Source of the DNA: Liolophura sinensis | Taxonomy: Eukaryota > Mollusca > Polyplacophora > Chitonida > Chitonidae | DNA: 60,000 nucleotides | Assembly (NCBI RefSeq): GCF_032854445.1 | Contig: NC_088303.1 | Location: 15,447,501 to 15,507,500 of the forward strand | Direction of reading: 5' to 3' | Shown here: positions 11,901-21,320 of the stretch, piece after piece | Layout: every line of letters begins with the position of its first letter | Position numbering within the stretch: position 1 is the stretch's first letter | Position numbers and translations under genes: made by a program | The notes under the pieces: generated by a model | The model's input: the letters and a program-made list of their open reading frames with translations, nothing else | Database searches by the model: none | What the model was told of the DNA's origin: nothing

Positions 11901-14900
11901 TTTTTCTTTTTTTTTTTTTTTTGCAGTGTGTAACATTAACTCGTCCTCGCTAGCTAAATCTGGTGAGGATCTTTGAATATCAGGGACCGACTTCAAAAAA
12001 CGTACGTAGTGTTAAGTAGCCCTTAGTTAAGTGCACTTTAGATCTCTGCAACACACACTGTCATGGTTACTCCGTGAAACCATACCCAGGTATCTGGTTA
12101 ACTGAGGATATATACTCGAACAGCTCCACCTCGCAGACCTAAACCTCGCAGACCTAAACCTCACAGACCTAAACCTCACTCACATAATACCTAAGATTTT
12201 AATGCGTTAAACTCCCATAAAATAAACATAAATACATTTGGCTCCCCGATGGTCAACCTAGTTCCCACAACAATCGTAACCTATACCTGTGCTCCCTTCC
12301 GTTCCTACTAAAGAATTGCTACGTGGTTGTGGAACATTTCTTGAGATTTCAGAAGATTTCCCTGTTGTACTTTCTCTTCCTGTTGTGTCGTTTTGAGGTT
12401 TTGTTGGTGCGTTTGCTTTCATCGTAGTTTCCATCAACATCGTTGAATTTGTAACAACTGTTGTGTTCATCCTGGTTGTTGTTAAAGGTGCTGTTGTTGT
12501 TAAAGGTGCTGTTGTTGTTGTCGTTGTCGTTGTCGTTGTCGCAGGTCCCATATCTGAAAGTTGTACGCATAATTCAGATGTCATTTTACTGCGTGGTCTA
12601 CTTCAAATTTAAAACGTATTAGACAGTCACGACTCATGACTGAGGACAACGACACTTTGTATCTGGTGCAACTGGTTTTGGCGTTACTATCTGCGCCCCA
12701 TTTTTGCGGCATTAAAGAAGACAGCCCAGATTGGAATAGGTTAAAGGCCTTGATAAAACTTTGTCCAACCCATTACTGTGAAAGCCCGTGCCAAGTCAGT
12801 TTAAACGCTGATTATATCTTCAGTACAATATTCTTAGATGTTTGCGGCGTATAAAGTATATTTCTACTAGTGAAAGGAACCATCTATCTCGATGCGGCTC
12901 TATTATTTTAACACTTCATAGAGTTCAAGAGGAACAATGGACTTATTACTTATTCTCTTTCAATATATATATTATACTGTATATATATATATATATATAT
13001 TTCATTTGTTTCATGTTTGTTTTGTTTAAATGTTTCATTTTCATGTTTCATAGGAATTCCAAGGTTTTTTAGGCCAGCCAGACTTCAGTAAGCCATCTAT
13101 AACGTCACCTGCTGAGCCGTACTGGGCGGCCTTCTGGAGATCGGCTGAATGTATTGTTTTGGTGGATTTAAAGTCATAAGTACGTTTCTCAGAAACCCTC
13201 CTGCTACTATACTGTTTGTTAAACAAATTGTAATCTTTATAATTAGGACCACTAGCTAAATCTGGACACTAGTCCTTTATCTGATCAATGTTGAAAGCTC
13301 GATGTGTGAGAGATTAACAAGAGTAAAAGTGACAAACTCCTAACTGCATGCGCACCACTCTACTGATGTGTAGTATGGCGACAAGGGATGCACGTTCGGG
13401 TTGGAGGTTGAAGAAACGGAACGGAAGCCTGTCTTTTTCCGTCTAAACCACCGGGAAATCCCTCTTGTACCGTTATAGACATCCAGTACATTCCACACTG
13501 TTATCTATGTATTACACCCGTGCCCTCTGTGAGCCTGACCAATCAGTCTGACCACTGAATATGTACAAGCAGTATAGCTGAACATACAACAAAAATTAAA
13601 ACACCCATATTAATGATGAAAATATGGTTATACTTTGTTCTTTTCTGTGCTGTAATAGTTCGTCTCTTGACCACCTATGCGTCGAAACAGACATTCGTAT
13701 ACGAGCCGTCAACTAATAAGGGCGCTCCTGGTCAATAATCGCAACGCCAATACCCGCGATGACAAATAAAACAAACCACCAAAGAACTAAGAAAGTACAT
13801 AGTGTGAAAAGAGTACGGAATCACGCAAAGAGACCAGTCAACAGTTTTCAGTGATGTTAGAAAGATGCAAGGTATGTTAGGCGACTGAGTGAAATCAATA
13901 TTCAAAACCTAAAGCCATATCTTTGCTACAGACTCTCATCTTGCCACATACTTACCATACATACAGCAGTAGTGGTAAGTACTGAAACCTGGTCCACATC
14001 GATAATCGTGCCAACGTCCACCATCGTCTAATCGCATTTGACCACAAAGTTCAAAACAACCCAAAAAACTACAAGATGGCTGACCGGAAGCCCAAAAGCT
14101 CCACGTCAGAGGTGTCCCTCGGGTTTGTCGATCACCTGGAAAATGTTAAGAATTACCCCATTGTTGTTTGATGATTTCACATTTCGTACCGTAATTCCTT
14201 TGGTCACAATTCATTATAGTCAGCATTTCTAACAGTAATCTTAACTAATAAAAATCATCAAAATGATTCAGTAAAAAGTCTGTCCAATATGTGCCAATCT
14301 GGAAACTCTTTAAATTTTCGCCTTGACGTGAGTTCAATTTAAAAAAACAACAAAATATTTTTAGAATTGGATGACTTTTGTAAGACATTAGGATGGGCTT
14401 CAGCTGTGGAGCTGACAACAGTTTTCCGCCTTGAGCTAAATGGGACCAGAGTCGGGCAACCGTGCAGTAGAGACCATGTTAGCTGGGCTAAACTCAATCA
14501 CAAACTGCTTGCGGCGCCATAAACATGTATACAGATAAATCACACTGAAAGATTGAACTTTCCTCTTACCCGCAAAGGCTAAGCTACTTTGAAACACACA
14601 TGTACTCACCATTAACCCACTCATAATTATTTGACTCCGTCCTGTCATGCGCACCAATCCACATCCCGTTCACCTTCCAACCGAGATCGTGTTTGACAGT
14701 GTTGTAGATGAAGTTCTGTGTTGATCGATTCTTGATGTGAACAAGATTACCTCCCCGCCTGTGACAATCGACCTGTGCTTCATTCCACGTTTTGTCAGTG
14801 GGAACAAATCGGTAGCACTTCCCACTGAAATCCCTCATTATTCCTCCGCTGATCTTTGGACATCTGTAGAGATCGCTGGATGATCCTGTAAAGGCTAGCC

Positions 14901-17900
14901 AAAGACAATTTTTTGAAACTGTTTGAAATGCTTTTACGGGATTGGAAGGCACTTAATCTGCGAGCGTAAGCATCTGTTACAGCTAATTGTACACTCCCTA
15001 CAACAGGTAAAGGGGCAATAATCTACAATTGTGTCTTGTGTTTAAATTTTTTTTTACAATTCCTGGATTTGGACAAGATCCAAATAACTGTCAAAAAGGA
15101 CGACTGCCACCGAACCAGGCTGTGCACAAAATGTCATGCAACTCAGTTGTTAACTAAACTTAATTTTTAGACAAAGCCATAACCTCCTCCCTTGACATTC
15201 ATTAATAATTTTCTACTTCAATCCTTATGGACATTATGGACGGAAAATCTGACTGGAATAAACATTTACACTAGCGCATTGCCCATTTGTAACGTCATCA
15301 TCACCTAATTTGAATAGGCCTATGGAACAGGTAGTTTTTCCAAAACTCAAAACTTTAATTCCTAGGGTTCTCAGTAACACACCCGCCAAATGTAATGTCG
15401 ATCGAATGAATGGTTGTGGAGAATCCCGCAGGACAGACTAGCCGAATATCCTGTATACGCCCATCGTGGCCGGACCATATGCGGACAGTCGGGCCATCAC
15501 ACACGGACCCTGATCCAATGCCTACTGCCATCCTGACGCGATCGTCTGCCCATCGCGCGCCCATCCTGCCATCCCGACGCGGTCGTATGCCCATGGTGGG
15601 CCCATCCTGCCATCCTGACGCGATCGTCCGCCCGTCGTGGGCCCATCCCGCCATCCTGGATTTGTCAGTATTCATATAAACAGTTACATTGTTCTAAGGT
15701 TTTCACTCTGACTTTGCACAAGGTACGTAGACAGAGATTGAAATTGGGTGTCCCTCTGGTGATAAATTCTGCAGACATACAGATTCATGGATTACTGCTT
15801 CACATTTGATAACCACGAAAAAATACCGAAGTGGCTGTATAGATTTTCACATTACATGTACAATGGAAATGGCAAATTCAACCCAGAGAGATATGATAAG
15901 AAAGTACAAAAATTAAAATCCCAGCACAACTCCATATCAGAAAATTTCCGTATCAGAAGTATAACACTTTGTCGACGAACCCATAAAAAGTTGGTCATAA
16001 AAGAAACGGTTGCTTAGTAATAACTCGCCAAAAATGCACTCTCGGGCAAAAACGTCAACTTTTCGTTCAAACGAGGCATTGTGTTTTTAATTTACAGAAT
16101 GAAGATCAACGTTAACCAGAAATGTATCTATACTTAAACTTGTATGTGTGTTTCTACATGCTGTCAAACTTTCGTTCAGGTTAATGTTTGTCTTCATATA
16201 TAATACATAAACTTTATAATGTGATCAATTTTGTCAGATTTTGGCAAGTTTAAATTATGTACGTATTTCTGCCATAGCCTCTCAGGTATCCTTCATAGTA
16301 CAGCGAACTTAACGGAGAAACTGTGGAGAACAGGTAGCACGTCACAGAAGAGCTCGAATATTTGTTTGGGGGGGGGGGGTTCTTTGCAAAAATACTTTTT
16401 GTGAGTAAAGATACAGGCCCTCTTCCATTAAAGTAAGTGTTATTATGGATTAGAATGGATAATTGTGAAGGTATGGTATTACGTAGCGTATGAGAACTAT
16501 AGAGAAATCAGACGTGAATCCTGGTTGAGAGCACATGTAGTCGTCTAGCTATCATTAACATTAACACGCTATGCGTAGCGGAAGTGTACACAGACAGCTA
16601 CATTTGTTATCTATTTATTTAATTGATTTGTGCATATCTGCGGACTCAAGAATTTTTCACAAAGTTACATTTGTGATTCATGGATTTTTCTCACTATACA
16701 ATGTCTGAAGCAAAACAAAAAAGACATTTCAGGATGACTTGTCAGGAGTATGCTCAAATTTTTCGATTTAATGTCCTATACATGGCTACAGTCCATGTTA
16801 GGAGCTTTAGAAGTTGAATGCTTGTAATATAACAGGGCTAAGAAAGAAGCGGCCTAACTTGTGTGTCAGCAACTGTCACTCAGAACTATAGTCAGTCTCA
16901 CTTCTAGAGGTGCACAGTTTTTTGCACTGAGGCCGAGTCAAACCAGGTCCTTCGTTTATATGTTATTAAGCGAATGGCTGTTGTAGCAAGAGGCACAATT
17001 ATGTACTTCTTTTAATGTACGGCGATCCACGATGGTACTATGAATCGCGCATCCTGGTCGGATCCTACGCTCATGACATACCGGTACGGATAATCGAACA
17101 AGACCCAACAATGATAGGCCCACCATACTCGGACCAAGATGAGCGTATCGGATATTTGGCTCTGCGGCATTGTACATACCGTGGCTATACAGACATCCAT
17201 TCATTTATAGTTTCGTATAGGAGGCCATCTACATCTTCATCTTTATCATTAGACGGATAATGTTCATTTCAAGTTTTACAGTATAAATCGGGATCCTGTT
17301 TTTTCCCAATATGTCTGTCCTATTCGTGTTTTCACGTCTTCTTGGTTATATGTCAAGAAGGCCAACTCCTCCACAAACATTTTATTCAGATACAAATATC
17401 TCACTAAATAACTGATATATTGCCACTGTGGTCTTAAACCCCAATCATTCATTCATTCATTCAATTTCTCAGTGATCTCCATCAAATGGCGTCATTTAAC
17501 AATTCTGAACATTTACATCGTGTTGAACACTGCCTTGATTACATAAGTAATCAGTTTAAGTTACATTCGGAATATCGCGTGTTCTCCAATGAAGAAAACA
17601 TTGTTATCATATCCCTTTATTATACTATGGGCAATATACAGGCATGGTATATGCTTGTACGCGTATATATGACGTTGGCTTCAGTTTTTTTTTTTAAATT
17701 CTGTCAGTCATTTTTCCCAGATTTTGGACCTTTTTGATAATTTAGTCCCTGGAGTTTTAAAAAGTTCTTTCTTTTCGAGAATTCGCAAGCGTGGTTTTTT
17801 TGAAATGACAATATTGTCGATCAGGAATTAATATCTGTTTAAGGCTGATACATGCAGAAAATGGATGTCGAATTTGAGGCTTAACTTCAGACTCTTTTCT

Positions 17901-20692
17901 GACGATTTTCGTCATCAAACACAGCTTCTATTATCAGACCGGTTTAAATCATACGCTTCCGCCGTGCTTCCTCCTTTCCTGATTAAATACAATTTCTATG
18001 AAAAAGGGGATATCCTCCGTACATAAAGGACGGTCATGCCAGTAGTAGTGTTGGCGCAATGGAAATGATGCGTACGTATGTAAATGATCTAACTTTCCTT
18101 ACACAATAGCAATAAAATGTCAGATAATATTACTTTTGGCGTTGAAACATGCAAAGCAATTTTCTAGGATCCCCTCTTCAGACAAAATGTCCAACTCAGT
18201 CATCGACGAAATTTTAAGTCCTTTACGAAAAATATTTACGCCAATGGCTTTCCGCATTTTCTGCAAATTTTCACAACATAGCACATTCTCGGCGAAATTT
18301 TTTTTTTTTTGTTTTTTTTTGTTTTTTTTTTTTGAGTACCGGTAGGTTTACAGTGTAAAACTTAGGTATGAAGAAGATGTTTTAAAAAATACGTCCAGGT
18401 AATAATATATACCGGTTTAAGACTGGAAAGTGGTATGCACAAATTAAACAATGTAATGGGACAAACTAAGGAACGATGTATACTCTGTGTTGTTACCTGC
18501 ATCTGCGGATATCTTGACGACCAAGTAATATATTCCTAAGCCAGATACCTGACATTCATTAAGTACAGCTTAGTGTTTTTGCTTTTGTAAAAAGATGGCT
18601 GGCCTCTGTTCCTTTTGTCTGCACTCTGATACACTGTATAGAAAAGTAGGGAATATTTCACTTCGTGATATTTCTCGAAAATACAATTGTATATATGTGG
18701 ATGAATACGCTATTCTCGACATGTTATTAGGCCTATAATCGTAAAAACACATCAAGACCGCGTAGGCGCTTGTTATGTGTTTCGAAAATTGTATTCAAAC
18801 TTCATGTTTAGTTTCCATACATACTATTAAAACTTTATCTTTTGTACATCGCTTCCCTCATCAGATCTGTCAGTGTTACTAATAAAACGTTTGTCTAATT
18901 AAATTAATGAATATCAGTAAATGTGTCTCGTTTACATAGAATACTCCCTGCTTGTTTTTGGCTAATATGTTTCAAGAAAGTATATTCCAAAGTTTACAGA
19001 GTTCAAGGGAATTACCCCCCTATCGCCGATATACGCACCTATCCTATACACGTCAGGCAAACGTAGAGAGCGGCGTATGCGCTGTATGATACCCCCCCCC
19101 CCCCCCCCCCCCACTCTCTCGTAAAACTCCCAACTCAACCCAGATTCCTGCATTATGCCAAGAGCTTGTTCAATACTAAGACGGGAGATATAGATATAAA
19201 ATACTGTGTTCAAACATGTAAACACAACGGCCTTTGTACGTGGCTAAATGTGGCCATTGTAACGTGCCAACTTCCTAGTAGCTTGACATCAATTTCTTTA
19301 TGCATGTAATTCTGTATACGAAGTGTGTGTATAAAGTAGGCCACATCGCAATAGCTGGGGAAGGTCTATTCACTATGAGAATACTTTAAACACCAAATGT
19401 CTAACGAGGGCTGAAAAGATGATGGACTAGCCCCTCATACAGACCAATGTTTCAGGAATTTAAACTGACCCGCACTTCATTTTAGCGATCTATTTTAAAA
19501 CGTGTTCGAATTTAAATCCTGGGATTCGGGCATTCCATCTTAAATGATGTGTTAAATGAATGGCATTTAAGTGTAATTTTGTTATACAATGTTGATGTGG
19601 TACACTTTCATCAGCGTCAGTTTCCTTGAAGTATGTTAATAACAAAACTTGACAAGGTCATGCATACATCACGTTATGGTCTAGGGAAAAGACCTTAAAG
19701 GAGTAATTAACCGATGGAAACGCCATGCTTCGCTCTAGGCCATAGCGGCTTTGCTTGACGTCCGCAATATATATGTACATTCTGGCGTATAGTCAGGATG
19801 GTCAGGACGCCAACTTTCCCTTACGTATATGTGTCTTAAATTAACGTCAAAAATATTCAATAATAGATTTAAAACCAAGAATGTATCACCTTTTCAGTTC
19901 GCTTTGTGTTCTACTTGCACTGGTTTTCCTTTATTAAAAAAACGGTGGTTAGTATTCTCGTGATCGTAAAGTAATTCTGAAATGATGGCGATAACGTTAA
20001 CACAAATATAACGACGCATTCACTTGGGTTAAGTTAAGTACATAGTTTGGCCTGAATTTGAATTTCGTAGACATCATTTTCACCTTTTTTGATAAAACAC
20101 AGCTCGCTATTGTACAATTGTACAACTCAAGAAAAACTCAGAAAACATGAATCTAATATACATAGACAAACAGAAGGCTATTATAAACTGATAATGTATG
20201 CACTTATTTCTTTGGAGTTTTACGCTGCACTAAAGAATATTTCACTAATACGACGGCTGCCAGCATTGTGGAGAGAGGAAGCTGAACAGAGCTCGGGGAA
20301 ACCCACGATCATGTCTATATATGATCTGAACGTGTCTATATATCGGACGATATATGCATGCACCATAAAGTAGCAAGTTGGTAGGTTATAGGTTTACATT
20401 ATCGCGGTCGTGGGCTTTCTTCGGGCTCTGCCCGGTTTCCACCCATCACAATGATGGCTGCCGTCGTATAAGTGGAATATTCTTGAGTACGGCATAATAC
20501 ACCAATCAAATAAATAAATACATTATCGCCTAGAGCCATTTTATTTCTCTATACAAAAATCCGTCAAAAAGTCAAAGAATGTTTTAAGTTATATAAGCCT
20601 ACATATTACAGATTTAAAATGTCAATGACAATATCAGAAAATTAAAAATGGAAGAATGTGTTTGCAATTGAGAAAACTTTGTTTGCAATTGA

Positions 20693-20758
<66 letters not shown>

Positions 20759-21320
20759 GAATTCCCTCTTGGAAATATCCATATTTTCGGAATGGTAATT
20801 GCAGTTTTTATCAAGTGTATATGGCTGCTTACTTTTACTAAACAATATCATGTTTTCTCTATATAAGCATATTCTAGTGGGATCAACCCTAGTCGGGTCC
20901 AAAGACTAAAAAAGGTACTAGCTGATGTCTCGCTTAACGCCCAGCAGTGAGAGATTAGAACAAGGAAACAAGACTGGTTGGTCCGGTATCAGTACAGTGT
21001 GACTGGATGTGGTGTCATGTCTCGTGTCTTTGATATAATATACCTCATTGGCAGCATGAACTCGCTCTGCCACAAGAAGACACTATATGTGTACACACGT
21101 AACGATTCCTCGTCGCCAGTTGACTGAAAAATTGTTAAGTACAACATTATACCCCAAGCATGTATATAAACGCGATCAGACAAGACTTTCACAAAATCGG
21201 AACAAGATATTTCGTTACTGGCAATATAAAGATGCACAGATCACAGAAACAACACTTACCGAATGACAGGAACATGAGAAAACACCAAGGTAACCACACA
21301 ACATGTCGCAAACTAGCCAT
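8261..21320 (-). CDS. C-type lectin-mucin-TM receptor with tyrosine-rich tail, unit 1
   Basis: Multi-exon model, join of 21320-21260, 14885-14610, 14135-13956, 12553-12287, 10016-9932 and 8972-8261, with an optional 36-nt exon 13144-13109. Every border is AG/GT and phases match (phase 1 through the extracellular exons, phase 2 before the tail), giving about 526 residues. In order: signal peptide (~1-20); C-type lectin domain (~22-172) with WIGAHD, YEWVNG and WHD; Thr-rich stalk of about 89 residues; a hydrophobic helix followed by Arg residues; a 236-residue tail with PYNTI, EYLHA, GYLSP, TYPAS and LYQPM. Family knowledge suggests a cell-surface recognition receptor signalling or internalised through tyrosine motifs. 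The canonical EPN/QPD calcium-sugar motif is replaced by QPS. Ligand and pathway are unknown. Immune recognition is an inference; gamete or cell adhesion is an alternative. Confidence 0.85.
9355..9600 (+). repeat. tRNA-derived SINE, (CTCA)n-type family, unit 1
   Basis: Starts AGCGTCCGCTTCGAAATCAGG with a degenerate B-box region, then the family body TTATTGCCGCCTCACTTGGAC, AGCAAGGAAACAGGACTGG and GGTGTTAGTATAATGTGAC. It lies in the intron between tail and transmembrane exons and is also present in units 2 and 3. Confidence 0.75.
9690..9880 (-). repeat. SINE, (AAAT)n-tailed family, unit 1
   Basis: Reverse-oriented: TTTATTTATTTGATTGGTATT, then the ACGCCGTATTCAAGAATATTT, ACGACGGCGGCCAG, CGGGCAGAGCCCG and GAGGAAGCCAGCATGA blocks. 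More of the body is present than at 7112. Shared by all three units. Confidence 0.85.
9932..10016 (-). CDS. lectin receptor exon 5, transmembrane helix, unit 1
   Basis: Acceptor TTGTCAG, donor CGCAG|GTGAATA, 85 nt, phase 1 to 2. It encodes SAPLIGGLIAGAVV then a Leu-rich run ending VFLYQR, one membrane-spanning helix with a basic stop-transfer sequence completed by the next exon. Extracellular N-terminus and cytoplasmic C-terminus follow from the upstream signal peptide. Confidence 0.9.
10017..11533. other. intron sequence, unit 1
   Basis: Intron between stalk and transmembrane exons. AT-rich, no recognisable exon or repeat family. It is collinear with about 34940-36470 in unit 2, with small indels. 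Confidence 0.6.
11534..11935. repeat. 201-bp tandem duplication ending in oligo-T, unit 1
   Basis: The segment starting AAACGTGTCCCTGTGTAGAG at 11534 repeats at 11735 almost unchanged. Each copy ends in a long interrupted T tract and a CAGTGTGTAA. Unit 2 has a single diverged copy at about 36470-36655, so this duplication arose in unit 1. Confidence 0.9.
12122..12180. repeat. short tandem repeat, CAGACCTAAACCTCA-type, unit 1
   Basis: Three to four copies of a 15-16-bp unit within the intron next to the stalk exon. Unit 2 has a slightly longer array at about 36950-37015. Confidence 0.85.
12287..12553 (-). CDS. lectin receptor exon 4, mucin-like stalk, unit 1
   Basis: Acceptor AACTTTCAG, donor CACAG|GTATAGG, 267 nt, phase 1 to 1. 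It encodes DMGPA, then a run of ten Thr, two APLTTT repeats, N-T-T, N-S-T and N-D-T sequons, and a Ser/Thr/Pro-rich remainder ending GTEGST. It is probably a densely O-glycosylated stalk holding the lectin head off the membrane. The repeats are (ACA/ACG)n and differ in number between units. Confidence 0.87.
12966..12999. repeat. (TA)n microsatellite, unit 1
   Basis: Interrupted TA tract in the intron between stalk exon and cassette exon. It sits where unit 2 carries its extra 1.6 kb. Confidence 0.85.
13109..13144 (-). CDS. candidate cassette or alternative terminal exon, unit 1
   Basis: Acceptor ATACATTCAG and donor GCAG|GTGACG enclose 36 nt in phase 1 to 1, adding ADLQKAAQYGSA in frame between lectin domain and stalk. 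The main model also joins without it. If the donor is ignored the frame continues as GDVIDGLLKSGWPKK and stops at 13041, giving a possible secreted form. The peptide resembles the start of an ankyrin repeat, a weak resemblance. Unit 2 has only silent changes in the 36 nt. Confidence 0.5.
13956..14135 (-). CDS. lectin receptor exon 3, CTLD C-terminal half, unit 1
   Basis: Acceptor TTTTCCAG, donor TATG|GTAAGTATG, 180 nt, phase 1 to 1. It starts by completing WVNG-DRQTRG, then FWASGQPSC, CGQMRLDDGGRWHDYRC and STYHYCCMY. These are the GEPN-, WND- and final Cys-containing strands of a CTLD, but with QPS and WHD, so classical calcium-dependent sugar binding is doubtful. The exon is rich in Cys. Confidence 0.88.
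14610..14885 (-). CDS. lectin receptor exon 2, CTLD N-terminal half, unit 1
   Basis: Acceptor CTTTACAG, donor AATG|GTGAGTAC, 276 nt, phase 1 to 1. It encodes the first half of a C-type lectin fold: RCPK, GKCYRF, a helix with WNEAQVDCHRRGGNLVHI, an N-R-S glycosylation sequon, then MWIGAHD (the WIGL core) and YEWVN. Unit 2 differs at two adjacent residues (TE against AR, just before SNNYEW) plus silent changes. Confidence 0.9.
15527..15660. repeat. 41-bp minisatellite, unit 1
   Basis: The unit GCCATCCTGACGCGATCGTC... recurs at 15527, 15568, 15609 and 15650, exactly 41 bp apart, about 3.3 copies, GC-rich. The related array in unit 2 (from about 42007) is where the two units stop being collinear. 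Confidence 0.92.
15950..16345 (+). repeat. dispersed repeat, family member B
   Basis: Aligns with the reverse complement of 6660-7000 over most of its length. It lies inside the 2.6-kb part of unit 1 that unit 2 lacks. The open frame at 15787-16017 runs into this element and is not a recognisable protein. Confidence 0.6.
16346..18300. other. intron sequence present only in unit 1
   Basis: Part of the segment missing from unit 2. It contains a G run, a heavily decayed SINE tail at about 16608-16660 (TATTTATTTAATTGATTTGTG, then ACTCAAGAATTTTTCAC) and otherwise AT-rich sequence. No gene seen. Confidence 0.55.
20205..20310 (-). repeat. diverged SINE fragment, reverse oriented, unit 1
   Basis: GAGTTTTACGCTGCACTAAAG, AATATTTCAC and ACGACGGCTGCCAGCATTGTG are diverged blocks of the (AAAT)n-tailed SINE. 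Present in unit 2 at about 44095-44200. Confidence 0.75.
20406..20519 (+). repeat. 5'-truncated SINE with 10-bp target-site duplication, unit 1
   Basis: Forward-oriented 3' half of the SINE ending CAAATAAATAAAT. It is flanked by ACATTATCGC at 20396-20405 and again at 20520-20529, a target-site duplication. Also in unit 2 (about 44291-44404), where one TSD copy has mutated to ACATCATCGC, so it inserted before the array formed. Confidence 0.85.
20697..20756. repeat. (AT)n microsatellite, unit 1
   Basis: About 60 bp of pure AT dinucleotide in intron 1. Unit 2 retains only about 20 bp at 44580-44598. Confidence 0.95.
20876..21165 (+). repeat. tRNA-derived SINE, (CTCA)n-type family, unit 1
   Basis: GATCAACCCTAGTCGGGTCC is the remaining B-box region, followed by AACAAGGAAACAAGACTGG and the body, ending ACTGAAAAATTGTTAAGTAC and ACCCCAAGCATGT. 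The head is more complete in unit 2. It lies within intron 1, about 100 bp from exon 1. Confidence 0.8.
21260..21320 (-). CDS. lectin receptor exon 1, signal peptide, unit 1
   Basis: The ATG at 21320-21318 opens MASLRHVVWLPW followed by the hydrophobic CFLMFLSF, a typical signal peptide. The donor is TTCG|GTAAGTG. It ends in phase 1 and joins exactly to the lectin exon, whose first two bases complete a Gly codon. The coding bases are identical in unit 2 (45153-45213). Confidence 0.85.

Larger units (their letters stand above)
14886..21259 (-). other. large first intron of the lectin receptor, unit 1
   Basis: 6.4 kb intron between signal-peptide and lectin exons, against 3.8 kb in unit 2. It holds a 41-bp minisatellite, a dispersed repeat, homopolymer runs (G at about 16369, T at about 18301-18333, C at about 19091-19112), two opposed SINE fragments, a TA microsatellite and another SINE. 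The stretches between them show no convincing exon. Confidence 0.7.

Noticed and set aside
11532-11996. 154-codon minus-strand frame with poly-Lys
   Set aside because: It is the translation of a 201-bp tandem duplication with oligo-T tracts. Unit 2 has no such frame.
12122-12180. CCTAAACC-containing repeat that could suggest telomeric sequence
   Set aside because: The unit is 15-16 bp and not a telomeric hexamer or heptamer; it is a local intron repeat present at the same site in both units.
15383-15450. Possible exon with LVCPAGFSTTIHSIDITFGG, vaguely like a galactose-binding (SUEL) lectin strand
   Set aside because: Unit 2 loses the key Cys (LVWPVG), the splice phases do not fit the lectin receptor, and the frame runs into the 41-bp minisatellite.
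15787-16017. 76-codon plus-strand frame
   Set aside because: It runs into a dispersed repeat with a related reversed copy at 6.7-7.0 kb. No recognisable protein.
16956-17260. Overlapping frames on both strands near 17.1 kb
   Set aside because: No motif, no splice context, and the segment is absent from unit 2.
18497-18548. 52-nt segment with AG and GT borders in intron 1
   Set aside because: Its length is not a multiple of three and its phase does not fit between exons 1 and 2. There is no supporting motif.
20614-20902. Frames dominated by alternating Tyr-Ile
   Set aside because: Translation of an (AT)n microsatellite.
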